From the NCBI GenBank assembly GCA_021204085.1, contig JAJPZY010000045.1:1-55529 (forward strand): 55,529 nucleotides of DNA, in the 5' to 3' direction. Shown here in pieces: positions 7,767 to 15,252 of this stretch. Numbering within the stretch: position 1 is the stretch's first letter; each line of letters begins with the position of its first letter. The position numbers and the translations under genes are program-made. The notes under the pieces were generated by a model, which saw nothing but the letters and a program-made list of their open reading frames with translations, ran no database searches and was not told the origin of the DNA. The stretch is from Clostridiales bacterium (lineage in GTDB: Bacteria; Bacillota; Clostridia; Lachnospirales; Lachnospiraceae).

Positions 7767-9695
7767 TTATGAATTCTTGAGATATTCCGGCAGATATTTT
7801 CTTAAGATTGAAAAGGGCGCGGGTCCGATTGTCAGCACCGCCTGATGAAAAGCATAATCAGTATAATCCATGCCGCAGAGTTCTGCGGCATATTCTTTTA
7901 AATCCAGAAATTCGAGATATCCGATGTAATATTTCAGGTAGTGAGCCGGTTCAGCAGCGATCAGCTCATAAATTTCCCGGATGGTTTCCTCGTCGGAAAA
8001 TCCGTAATCGGAGAAAAAATCCAGCGTATCCGCAAAAGACCAGCCATCGGCATGAATGCCGAAATCAGCCGTTGCATAAAGACTTAAGATGACAGATTGT
8101 TCCAGCGCCAGCAGTTCGGATACTTCTTCGGAGCAGCCGGCATATCGGTAGGAGAACAGTTCCGCATAGGTGGCCCATCCTTCCGAGTAACCGACAGGGC
8201 CAAGCAGTGCCCGGAGGGGAGCGGGGTTCGTGCCGCAGAAGTATGCGTTCTGATAGAGATGTCCGGGGTATCCTTCGTGAGCCAGAGTGGTGAACAGGCG
8301 GATGCCTTCATACCCGTTGCTGCTGTTGATGTAGATGGAGTTTTGCGCATAGCCGTCTAATGGGGAAGTCAGGTAGAAGGCCGGAGCCAGGTAAACTTCC
8401 ATTGTCGAGTCCGCGTATTTCACCGTATAGGCGCAATTGTCTACGCAAGGAAAATCAGCCGAGATTGCTTCTTCCAAAATTGCCAGCATTTCTTCGGGGG
8501 TTTTGCCGGGGGCGCCGACGGATGCCGTCTCTGTTTCCAGAGAAGGATTTTTGCTGAGAAGAGAGGAAATACGCAACAGATCGGAAGCGCGTTGGGATTC
8601 GACGCGGTTTTTCAGCGTCTGGATGTTATCAGAGCTGCCGGTCGCCTGTTTTACGAGGTAAGCATAATAGTCGTTACCCAGAGGGAAGCGGCAGAGTCCG
8701 GCGTTTTTATATTCAGAGCTTGAAATATTCGAAAAATCGTCTTCCGCTATAGTTTCAGCCGTGTTGCTGGCAGCTTCGTTGACCTCATTTGCGGAAATGA
8801 GTGTTTCCAGCGTGTCCGCGATTTCCTGAAATGCGGGGAGGACTTCCCGCAGTATGGCGGAGTTGTTTTTCTCTATATAGGCAGCCTGTTCCTCCGCGGT
8901 CAGGTCTGTGAGAGCTTCTGTTTTTTCCTCAAAAGTATAAATCAGATAATTGTCCTCTGCTGCTGCGGCAAAATCTTCACACTGGGCGATGATGGTCTCA
9001 GCGGTAAAGGAGGACATAAATAGACCCTGGCTGTACTTTTCTTTTTCATAGGCGCAGATACTGTCAAAATATTCGGGGACACTGCTGATTATGTCAAGAT
9101 AGTCGCAAATATCCTGTTCGTCTTCAAACGTGAATTCTGCAAGCAGGATCGGAAGCTCCGACTGGATGCCCGTTGAGGGACTTAAAGGTTCATCATAATA
9201 AGGGAAACCTGCGGCTGTAATGGCGGTTTCAAGAGAATCTGACAGAATGTCGCGGGTGATCCGGTTTTCGACGGAGAGAGTATCGGCAGCAAATTCCTGA
9301 AGAACAGAGAGGACGGATTCCGCCAGTGCGGCAGAAATGACTGTATTTTCCGCGGAGTAAATGCCGAGGCTGCTGTTGTATGAGGTAATGCCGTAATTTT
9401 CCGGGTTTTCCAGTGTATAGTGAAGCGTCAGGGGACTCGCGGCGACTTCTTCGCGGAACAGATCATAGGTATAGTCGGTAAACGTCTGATCGGCGGTGCT
9501 GTCTGGGACATCAGACAGATTTTCGGTGTCAGGCGTATCGGTATGATATGAGACATGAAACCCCGGTAATTTTGCGAAAGCACCGGATATTGTACGATGG
9601 CCGGTTCCTGTGAATGCGCATTGTGCGGCCGGGATAACAATAGCTGCGGCGGCAAGCGCGCAAACGAGCGGGATTTTTTTGACATATCGTTTCAT
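7767..9695 (-). CDS. secreted DUF885 family metallopeptidase-like protein
   Basis: A 642-aa exported protein of the DUF885 family. The N-terminus is a signal peptide (basic MKRYVKK, then a hydrophobic Ala-rich stretch to about residue 27), with a cysteine at the end of the hydrophobic run that could serve as a lipobox. The zinc-binding signature is clear: HEGYPGH near residue 470, followed about 25 residues later by GYSEGWATYAE, whose Glu would be the third ligand, giving a gluzincin-like site. A ~130-residue Asp/Ser/Thr-rich lead precedes the conserved domain. Members of this family have been linked to peptide or pilus-associated functions in other bacteria, but no substrate can be named here. 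It stands alone between two convergent or tandem units. Confidence 0.85.
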   Translation of the reverse strand: MKRYVKKIPLVCALAAAAIVIPAAQCAFTGTGHRTISGAFAKLPGFHVSYHTDTPDTENLSDVPDSTADQTFTDYTYDLFREEVAASPLTLHYTLENPENYGITSYNSSLGIYSAENTVISAALAESVLSVLQEFAADTLSVENRITRDILSDSLETAITAAGFPYYDEPLSPSTGIQSELPILLAEFTFEDEQDICDYLDIISSVPEYFDSICAYEKEKYSQGLFMSSFTAETIIAQCEDFAAAAEDNYLIYTFEEKTEALTDLTAEEQAAYIEKNNSAILREVLPAFQEIADTLETLISANEVNEAASNTAETIAEDDFSNISSSEYKNAGLCRFPLGNDYYAYLVKQATGSSDNIQTLKNRVESQRASDLLRISSLLSKNPSLETETASVGAPGKTPEEMLAILEEAISADFPCVDNCAYTVKYADSTMEVYLAPAFYLTSPLDGYAQNSIYINSSNGYEGIRLFTTLAHEGYPGHLYQNAYFCGTNPAPLRALLGPVGYSEGWATYAELFSYRYAGCSEEVSELLALEQSVILSLYATADFGIHADGWSFADTLDFFSDYGFSDEETIREIYELIAAEPAHYLKYYIGYLEFLDLKEYAAELCGMDYTDYAFHQAVLTIGPAPFSILRKYLPEYLKNS

Positions 9696-9797
9696 AAATA
9701 TAAGCAGCCCTTCCCGGGGATTGCTTTATTTTATGAGAGAAAGCGCGGACATATGATTATACGGCTTTTGTCTTTTTCCCGGAACGGAGAGATTGCC

Positions 9798-10223
9798 TCA
9801 TTTTCCGTAGTTCCGAAAGAAGGCGCTCAGATTTTCAAGTGAGCGGATCAGTACCTGCGTATCGTTTTCATCCAGACCATCCAGTGTGGCCTGTATCATC
9901 TCGTCATGAAACTGCTGGTGGTGCTGATATGCTCGGACGCCTTTGCCGAGAAGCGATACAAGTACGACCCGGCGGTCCTTTTCGCTGCGGACCCGTTTCA
10001 CATAAGACTTTTTTACAAGGTTATTGATGGCGATGGTCAGGGTTCCGACGGTGACGGAAAGATCCCGCGCGACCGCGGACATGCTGCGGGGTTCGCCGAT
10101 GCCGATCGCCTCGATGATGTGCATATCATTGTTGGTAATATCCCGAAACTCTTCGGTAATAACTGCTTTGCTTTCACAGTTCAGGATTTCATTGAAAAGA
10201 TGCATCAGTGTATCACGGTACAT
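9798..10223 (-). CDS. MarR-family repressor, FabT-like
   Basis: A 141-aa winged-helix regulator. The DNA-binding core shows 'MSAVARDLSVTVGTLTIAIN' as recognition helix-turn-helix and 'VKRVRSEKDRRVVLVSL' as the wing. ATG 10223 is chosen because an AAAGGA motif lies about ten bases upstream; a start at 10268 lacks one. The gene is divergent from a FabK/NMO-type flavoprotein, and both carry a TTTGA-N3-TCAAA palindrome in their leaders. FabT, the MarR repressor of fatty-acid synthesis in streptococci and lactococci, recognises boxes of this form, so this protein is probably an autoregulated fatty-acid regulator sensing acyl-ACP or acyl-CoA. That role is inference from motif and context. Confidence 0.8.
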   Translation of the reverse strand: MYRDTLMHLFNEILNCESKAVITEEFRDITNNDMHIIEAIGIGEPRSMSAVARDLSVTVGTLTIAINNLVKKSYVKRVRSEKDRRVVLVSLLGKGVRAYQHHQQFHDEMIQATLDGLDENDTQVLIRSLENLSAFFRNYGK

Positions 10224-10235
10224 GCTATGGATTCC

Positions 10236-10248
10236 TTTGACAATCAAA
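10236..10248. promoter_or_regulatory. FabT-type box in the MarR leader
   Basis: TTTGACAATCAAA is a perfect 5+3+5 palindrome. It lies between the -10 and the start codon of the MarR gene and overlaps its ribosome site, so it suits autorepression. Confidence 0.6.
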
Positions 10249-10272
10249 TATTTGTATGGTCGAAACATTTTT

Positions 10273-10301
10273 ATTATAAACGAAATCTCACAACTTTACA
10301 A
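10273..10301 (-). promoter_or_regulatory. promoter of the MarR gene
   Basis: On the minus strand, TTGTAA (10301-10296) and a perfect TATAAT (10278-10273) are 17 bases apart. The transcription start would fall just upstream of the FabT-type box, beside a half-site TGGTCGA at 10257-10263. Confidence 0.65.
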
Positions 10302-10347
10302 TGTAGTTTTTAAAACTATATTCAGCGGTTTTTGTTACTATTTTATA

Positions 10348-10376
10348 TTGACTTACCGTGATAAATTGTGTACAAT
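10348..10376 (+). promoter_or_regulatory. promoter P1 of the FabK/NMO-like gene
   Basis: TTGACT (10348-10353), 17 bases, TACAAT (10371-10376). The predicted start point near 10383 is followed directly by a FabT-type palindrome. Confidence 0.65.
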
Positions 10377-10388
10377 AGTCGAGTCGAA

Positions 10389-10405
10389 ACTTTGAGTATC
10401 AAAGT
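10389..10405. promoter_or_regulatory. FabT-type box downstream of P1
   Basis: ACTTTGAGTATCAAAGT is a perfect 7+3+7 palindrome containing TTTGA-N3-TCAAA, the same core as at the MarR gene. It starts about six bases after the predicted P1 start, so a bound repressor would block initiation or early elongation. Confidence 0.65.
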
Positions 10406-10451
10406 ATTGCTGGGCACAGTTTATCGATCATTTCAAAACAGTTGTATGACT

Positions 10452-10464
10452 CGACCAATGGTCG
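10452..10464. promoter_or_regulatory. TetR-type operator 1
   Basis: CGACCAATGGTCG is a perfect 6+1+6 palindrome. The same sequence apart from the central base recurs at 12508-12520 beside the TetR gene. Here it lies downstream of P1 and just upstream of the -35 of P2. Confidence 0.6.
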
Positions 10465-10476
10465 TGCCGTGTTTGA

Positions 10477-10504
10477 TTGACATTACTTGTTGCTTAAATA
10501 CAAT
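10477..10504 (+). promoter_or_regulatory. promoter P2 of the FabK/NMO-like gene
   Basis: Consensus TTGACA (10477-10482), 16 bases, TACAAT (10499-10504), 47 bases before the ATG at 10551. It is the second of two tandem promoters. Confidence 0.65.
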
Positions 10505-10550
10505 AAGGTCTCCGCAGCGATTTTTGGTTGTGATTACAGGAGGAAAGACC

Positions 10551-11609
10551 ATGTTAATGAAATCAGTGAGTTTAAGAGGAAAGAAATTGCCCCTCCCCAT
10601 TATTCAGGGCGGTATGGGGATCGGTATCAGCCGCAGCCGACTTGCCGGATCGGTGGCAAAAGAGGGCGGTATGGGCGTCATTTCCACTGCGCAGGTCGGT
10701 TACGATGATCCTGATTTTGACAGGGATCCGGAGGCGGCGAATCTTCGCGCATTGCCCAGACAGATAAAAAAGGCGAAGGAGATATCCGGAGGAAAGGGAT
10801 TGGTTGGCGTCAACGTCATGGTAGTAACCCGCCTCTATGCGGATTACATACGGACCGTCTGCGAGGCGGGCGTGGATGCCATTATTTCCGGAGCCGGGCT
10901 TCCGACGAATCTGCCGGAGTATGTGGAAGGGTATGATGTGGCAATCGCGCCGATCGTTTCCAGCGAGAAGTCCGCAAAGGTTATTTTAAAATATTGGGAC
11001 AAAAAGTATCACCGTACAGCGGATTTCCTTGTGATCGAAGGGCCGCGGGCCGGCGGACATCTCGGCTTTTCCAGGGAACAGCTTGCTGATATCGGAAGTA
11101 TGAATTATGATGAAGAGATTCGGAAAATTCTGGCGGTAAAAAAAGAGTATGAGGAAAAGTACGGGATGACAATACCGGTATTTTCTGCCGGCGGTATGTT
11201 TACCCGGGAGGATGTGAAGCACGCATTGGAATTGGGTGTTGACGGCATACAGGCGGCGACGCGCTTTGTGGCGACGGAAGAGTGCGATGCCAGTGACGCT
11301 TTCAAGAAGGCTTATCTGAATGCGAAGGCGGAGGACGCGGTGATTATTAAAAGCCCGGTGGGGATGCCGGGGCGCGCAATCCACAATGCGTTTATTGATA
11401 AGATGAATGCGAATCCAGGGAAAGTGACGCATTGCTTTAATTGTATGAAAGGCTGCAATCCGGCCACGGCGCCCTACTGTATTTCCATGGCGCTGATCAA
11501 CGCGGTAAAGGGGAAACTCGATGAGGGCGTGATCTTCTGCGGATCACGGGTCGGCGAGGTGAATCATATGACGACGGTACCTGCCCTGATGCGGGAGCTG
11601 ACCGTTTAA
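10551..11609 (+). CDS. FMN-dependent enoyl-ACP reductase (FabK)/nitronate monooxygenase family protein
   Basis: A 352-aa TIM-barrel flavoprotein of the FabK/NMO superfamily. Visible features are the N-terminal 'PLPIIQGGMGIGISRSRLAG' strand-loop, 'GANF'-region equivalent 'VGVNVMVVTRLY', the 'EGPRAGGHLGFS' loop whose His is the usual catalytic base in nitronate monooxygenases, and the FMN-phosphate loop 'FSAGGMFTREDVK'. The C-terminus has an unusual cysteine group (CFNC-x3-C, then another Cys nearby), not part of classical FabK. AGGAGG at 10538-10543 fixes ATG 10551. Tandem promoters with FabT-type and TetR-type palindromes suggest a lipid role such as enoyl-thioester reduction; nitronate oxidation remains possible. 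Confidence 0.8.
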   Translation: MLMKSVSLRGKKLPLPIIQGGMGIGISRSRLAGSVAKEGGMGVISTAQVGYDDPDFDRDPEAANLRALPRQIKKAKEISGGKGLVGVNVMVVTRLYADYIRTVCEAGVDAIISGAGLPTNLPEYVEGYDVAIAPIVSSEKSAKVILKYWDKKYHRTADFLVIEGPRAGGHLGFSREQLADIGSMNYDEEIRKILAVKKEYEEKYGMTIPVFSAGGMFTREDVKHALELGVDGIQAATRFVATEECDASDAFKKAYLNAKAEDAVIIKSPVGMPGRAIHNAFIDKMNANPGKVTHCFNCMKGCNPATAPYCISMALINAVKGKLDEGVIFCGSRVGEVNHMTTVPALMRELTV

Positions 11610-11647
11610 GATTGGCTTTCGGAAGAGGATACACAAAATAATATATA

Positions 11648-11696
11648 AAAAAGGTCATCTGTTTTCGCTGATATGAATTCAGATGACCTTTTTAAT
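11648..11696. terminator. bidirectional terminator
   Basis: Arms AAAAAGGTCATCTG (11648-11661) and CAGATGACCTTTTT (11680-11693) form a 14-bp stem with flanking A and T runs. It sits between the convergent flavoprotein and TetR genes and can serve both. Confidence 0.85.
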
Positions 11697-11728
11697 TTGA
11701 CGGATTGGTTCGGGTTCACAATCCTTTT

Positions 11729-12340
11729 TTATACTTTCAGAAAATTCAACGATCCTTTCGGATTTCCCGTCCCTTTTTCAAGAAGGCTGATCAGGCCGTC
11801 AATCGTGTTTTCAATTTCTTCCGGGGAAGATGGGACAATGGTATTATCCAGCTTTACCGTCAGCACGATCAGTACAATTTCAGCCAGCGCTTCCGGATAT
11901 TCAAAATGAATCTCCCCGCTTGCGCCCCCCTGTCGGATGATTTCTGTCAGCTCCGGCTTCATTTCTGTGACCAGATACTGGATATATTTCTGATGAAGCA
12001 GCGCCTGCGCGCGGTCATCCACGGGAGCCGCCTGGCTGTCCTGCTGCCGGAAGTCCCTCGAGGAGTTCATGCATGCCTGAAAGATCATTGCCATGCGGGT
12101 AAAGGGAGAAACATCCTTTTGGTCTGCAAGATGTCGGGCAGTCTCCAGCGGTTTCTTATAGCTTCTTTCTACTAGCGCATCGACAATGGCATCTTTTGAA
12201 GAAAAGTAGTAATAGATGCTTCCTTTTCCAATCCCGGCAGTCCGGGCAATCTCACTTACCGATATATTCTGAATATTTTTTTGAATCAGTAATTCCTGAA
12301 GCGCATCCAGGATTTTATCGTATTTTGTACGATTCTGCAT
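11729..12340 (-). CDS. TetR-family repressor
   Basis: A 203-aa TetR/AcrR regulator. The N-terminal HTH is clear ('ISVSEIARTAGIGKGSIYYY' followed by FSSKDAIV), with a divergent ligand-binding C-terminal domain. ATG 12340 is preferred: AGAGGG lies eight bases upstream, whereas the in-frame TTG at 12346 would fall inside that spacing. It is divergent from the hydrolase-acyltransferase-ACP-ligase operon. A TCGACCA-C-TGGTCGA palindrome lies just downstream of that operon's -10, and the same operator stands before the FabK-like gene. This protein is therefore the best candidate reader of both sites. The ligand is unknown, perhaps an acyl thioester. Confidence 0.88.
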   Translation of the reverse strand: MQNRTKYDKILDALQELLIQKNIQNISVSEIARTAGIGKGSIYYYFSSKDAIVDALVERSYKKPLETARHLADQKDVSPFTRMAMIFQACMNSSRDFRQQDSQAAPVDDRAQALLHQKYIQYLVTEMKPELTEIIRQGGASGEIHFEYPEALAEIVLIVLTVKLDNTIVPSSPEEIENTIDGLISLLEKGTGNPKGSLNFLKV

Positions 12341-12373
12341 TTTCAATGCCCTCTTTTGCTCATCATTTCACCC

Positions 12374-12403
12374 AGTATAGCACGAGATTCTATTGATATA
12401 CAA
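12374..12403 (-). promoter_or_regulatory. promoter of the TetR gene
   Basis: On the minus strand, TTGTAT (12403-12398), 18 bases, TATACT (12379-12374), about 35 bases before the start codon. Confidence 0.5.
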
Positions 12404-12463
12404 CCGGGAAATTCCACAAAAACTGTTCGGAAATCCCCGAAAAGCTCGGCGTTCTCCCGTATT

Positions 12464-12476
12464 GACCGACGGTCGG
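12464..12476. promoter_or_regulatory. second palindrome in the TetR/hydrolase intergenic region
   Basis: GACCGACGGTCGG contains the perfect palindromes GACCG-A-CGGTC and CCGAC-G-GTCGG. It overlaps a possible -35 (TTGACC, 12462-12467) of the hydrolase operon. It differs from the CGACCA-N-TGGTCG operators and may be a weaker or separate site. Confidence 0.4.
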
Positions 12477-12506
12477 AAAAGTGGTAATTATACTAATGTA
12501 AACAGG

Positions 12507-12521
12507 TCGACCACTGGTCGA
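12507..12521. promoter_or_regulatory. TetR-type operator 2
   Basis: TCGACCACTGGTCGA is a perfect 7+1+7 palindrome, identical except for the centre to the core at 10452-10464. It follows a TATACT -10 element (12489-12494) of the hydrolase operon, the position expected for a repressor. The -35 for that -10 is uncertain: TTGACC is 21 bases away. Confidence 0.65.
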
Positions 12522-12557
12522 AATGTAAAAATATTGTAAAAAAGAGGCTGAAAAATA

Positions 12558-13508
12558 ATGAAAAAGTGGATAGAAGGCGCGGCAATCCTTGCGGGTATTG
12601 CAGTCGGTGCCGGCGCGGGGACAACTGCTTATTTTTACAACAGAACCATGAAGCGCTGCAACGCAAAGGTGGAGCGCACGATGAAGATGGCGGGAACGGA
12701 CTGGAATCAGCATATGCCCTTTATTGAAGAGCGGAAAGAATTCATGCTTGCCCAGCCGCATGAGGAAATACATCTGGAGTCTGATGACGGGCTTATGCTG
12801 CACGCCACCTGGTTTCCGGGATGCGGGGCGGAGACGCATAAAGTAGTCATCTGTTTTCACGGTTATACCAGCAAAGGCATGAGTGATTACATTGGACTTT
12901 CCGGTTATTATCTGAAGCACGGTTACGGGATGCTCCTTGTGGATGAGCGTGCCCACGGAGAGAGCGAAGGCAAATATATTGGCTTTGGCTGTCTGGACCG
13001 ATATGATGCGCTGAAGTGGATGCGGTGGGTCATTGAACGGGAGGGTGAGGATGTGCAGATTCTGCTGCACGGGACCTCCATGGGTGCTTCCACCGTGTTG
13101 ATGGCGAGCGGTCTGACGCTGCCGAAGCAGGTGAAGGGAATCGTTTCAGACTGTGCGTTTACTTCGCCGAAGTATGTGTTTACCCATGTTTTGCATTCCA
13201 TGTATCACCTGCCTGCGTTTCCCATGATTCCGGTTTCTGACGCAGTGAATAAGAAAAAGGCCGGATACGGACTGGATGAATGCAATGCGGCAAGGGAAGT
13301 GAGAAAGGCGAAGGTTCCGATTCTTTTTATTCACGGGGATGCCGATACTTTTGTCCCTTGCAGGATGTGTGACGAAATTTATGAAAACTGTGCGTCACCG
13401 AAAAAGAAGCTGATTATCAAAGGCGCCGCTCATGCGGAGAGCTATTACAAAGACACGGCCGCTTATGAGCAGGCCCTGGATGAATTTACGGAGGATTTAT
13501 TTCAATGA
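12558..13508 (+). CDS. membrane-anchored alpha/beta hydrolase
   Basis: A 316-aa serine hydrolase with an N-terminal signal anchor (residues about 3-27, Ala/Gly-rich) and no obvious cleavage site. The catalytic triad can be placed: the nucleophile elbow HGTSMGAS, the acid in 'ILFIHGDADTFVPC' and the base in 'GAAHAESYY'. An oxyanion-type CFHGYTSKG precedes them. It resembles the YqkD/BAAT-like family. It is first in a four-gene operon and its stop overlaps the next start (ATGA). In this context it may hydrolyse a thioester or ester intermediate or product, but the substrate is unknown. Confidence 0.85.
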   Translation: MKKWIEGAAILAGIAVGAGAGTTAYFYNRTMKRCNAKVERTMKMAGTDWNQHMPFIEERKEFMLAQPHEEIHLESDDGLMLHATWFPGCGAETHKVVICFHGYTSKGMSDYIGLSGYYLKHGYGMLLVDERAHGESEGKYIGFGCLDRYDALKWMRWVIEREGEDVQILLHGTSMGASTVLMASGLTLPKQVKGIVSDCAFTSPKYVFTHVLHSMYHLPAFPMIPVSDAVNKKKAGYGLDECNAAREVRKAKVPILFIHGDADTFVPCRMCDEIYENCASPKKKLIIKGAAHAESYYKDTAAYEQALDEFTEDLFQ

Positions 13509-14911
13509 TGAGAAAAAGAAAAGGATATCCTGTATATCCGTTGACAAAAGCCCAGAAATTCCATACTTTTTATCAGGAGATGTGCCCGAAAAAGGAAGTT
13601 TTAAATATCGGGACCAGCCTGACGATCGGAACAGATCTGGACTGGGAAGTATTAAAGCAGAGTATCTATAAGGCATATGAGCGCTGCGAGTCCATGCGGC
13701 TTCGCTTTGCGAAAGATAAGGAAGGAACCTGGTATCAGTACGTGGTGGATAAAGAAGAGCGCGATATTGAGTTCGTCGACTTTTCCGGAAAGACCATGGA
13801 GGAGGCTAACGAGGAGATGACTAAGTGGTCCCGTGTGCCGTTCAAACGGGTGGATTCCCCGATGAACCGCGTTGTGATGATTCATACGCCGGACGGATAC
13901 AACGGCATTTACCTGCTGATCGACCATATGACTGCGGATGCGCAGGGCCTTTCCTGCTTTTTCAAGGACGTGATCGAGCTTTACTGTAATGCCATGTATG
14001 AGGGGGTTCCCTACCCGAAGGATCTGGCTTCTTATATTGAGCAGCTTCAGAAAGATCTTACTTATGAGGCGGGGAGCAAAGCGCAGGAGAGAGACCGGGC
14101 GTATTTTCAGAATCTGATTGACAATACGCCGGAACCGATTTATAACGGTATTCGCGGACCGCAGAAGCTGGAGGAAGAACGGAAACGCTCCGGTAATCCG
14201 AATGCGCGCGCCGCTGTCAATGTATCGGATTCGGTAGACTCCGCGCTGGATATTTTCCATCTGGAGGCGGAACCCACTGCCCGATTGATGACATTCTGTG
14301 AAGAGCACCGCGTTTCCCTGGCTGTGCTGCTGATGATGGGACTGCGCACCTATTTTCAGAAAATGAACGGGAATGATGATGTGTCCATCAATATGGCAAT
14401 CGCCCGACGTGCAACATTAAAAGAGAAAAAATGCGGCGGAACGAGAATCCATTCTTTCCCGCTGCGGACGATCATCTCTGAGGATAAGACTTTCCTGGAG
14501 GGTATTTATGAGATTCGTAATCTCCAGAATGAATATTACCGGCACGCGAATTACGATCCGGTAGAATACTTTGCGTACCGCGGCCGGAAATATCCGCAGA
14601 AGGGCGGGCAGACCTATGAGCCCATGTCGCTGACCTACCAGCCGGAGAACATTCAGGGAAAAGAGCTGACTAAGCTTGGCGATATCAAATATAAGACGCA
14701 CTGGTATCCGAACGGCGCGACTACGCAGGGAATGTATCTGACCGTGATGCACCGTCCGGAAGATAACGGGCTGGATTTCAACTTTGAGCACCAGGTGAAG
14801 GCCGTCAGCAGGGAGGATCTGGAGTATCTGTATTACTACCTGTGCAAGATCATGTTTAAGGGTACGGAAAATCCGAACCTGCCGATCGGGGATATCATAA
14901 AGCTGGTTTAA
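13505..14911 (+). CDS. condensation-domain-like acyltransferase
   Basis: A 468-aa stand-alone protein of the chloramphenicol-acetyltransferase-like superfamily (NRPS condensation domain, wax-ester synthase and alcohol acetyltransferase relatives). The active-site motif HHxxxDG appears as DHMTADA at residues 140-146: the second (catalytic) His141 and Asp145 are kept, the first His is Asp and the Gly is Ala. It is flanked by 'GIYLLI' and 'QGLSCFFKDVIELY', as in condensation domains. The second half carries the 'VSLAVLLMMGLRTYF' and 'DDVSINMAIARR' segments. Coupled to the hydrolase by ATGA and followed by an ACP and a ligase, it probably transfers a carrier-bound acyl group to an alcohol or amine. 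Confidence 0.82.
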   Translation: MMRKRKGYPVYPLTKAQKFHTFYQEMCPKKEVLNIGTSLTIGTDLDWEVLKQSIYKAYERCESMRLRFAKDKEGTWYQYVVDKEERDIEFVDFSGKTMEEANEEMTKWSRVPFKRVDSPMNRVVMIHTPDGYNGIYLLIDHMTADAQGLSCFFKDVIELYCNAMYEGVPYPKDLASYIEQLQKDLTYEAGSKAQERDRAYFQNLIDNTPEPIYNGIRGPQKLEEERKRSGNPNARAAVNVSDSVDSALDIFHLEAEPTARLMTFCEEHRVSLAVLLMMGLRTYFQKMNGNDDVSINMAIARRATLKEKKCGGTRIHSFPLRTIISEDKTFLEGIYEIRNLQNEYYRHANYDPVEYFAYRGRKYPQKGGQTYEPMSLTYQPENIQGKELTKLGDIKYKTHWYPNGATTQGMYLTVMHRPEDNGLDFNFEHQVKAVSREDLEYLYYYLCKIMFKGTENPNLPIGDIIKLV

Positions 14912-14952
14912 TTGTGTGCTTAAAAATATAACAGTAGAAAAAGGAGACCATT

Positions 14953-15183
14953 ATGTTTGAAAAGTTTGTAGAGATTATCTGTAATTATGTGGAGGTGGAA
15001 CCGGAAAACGTACATCCGGAATCTCGTTTTGTGGAGGATCTGGGATTTACCTCTTTTGATTTTATGAGCATGCTCGGTGAGCTGGAGGATGAGTTCGACG
15101 TCGAGATCGACGAGCATCAGGTGTCGGATATCCGCACGGTGCAGGAGGCGCTGGATTATCTGGGGACGCTCGCCGAAGCATAA
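14953..15183 (+). CDS. dedicated acyl carrier protein
   Basis: A 76-aa acidic four-helix carrier protein. The phosphopantetheine attachment site is Ser34 in GFTSFDFM (the classical motif is DSL), with 'FVEDLGF' before it and 'LGELEDEFDVEIDEHQVSDI' after. AAGGAG precedes the ATG. It lies between the condensation-like protein and the AMP ligase, so it is presumably loaded by the ligase and unloaded by the acyltransferase. Ser34 is preceded by Thr rather than Asp, unlike fatty-acid ACP, which argues for a specialised carrier. Confidence 0.92.
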   Translation: MFEKFVEIICNYVEVEPENVHPESRFVEDLGFTSFDFMSMLGELEDEFDVEIDEHQVSDIRTVQEALDYLGTLAEA

Positions 15184-15252
15184 AGGGAACGCGAGCCCTG
15201 TACATATGTTTTCGGCCAGCCTGTGAAAGCAGAAGAAAGAGAGGTTGATAAC

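Noticed and set aside
10368-10550. Upstream in-frame extension of the FabK/NMO-like protein
   Set aside because: It runs through two promoters and two operators; AGGAGG before 10551 marks the real start.
12462-12494. TTGACC/TATACT as the acyl-operon promoter
   Set aside because: The spacing is 21 bases, too long for a normal sigma-A promoter; the -10 is kept but the -35 is left open.
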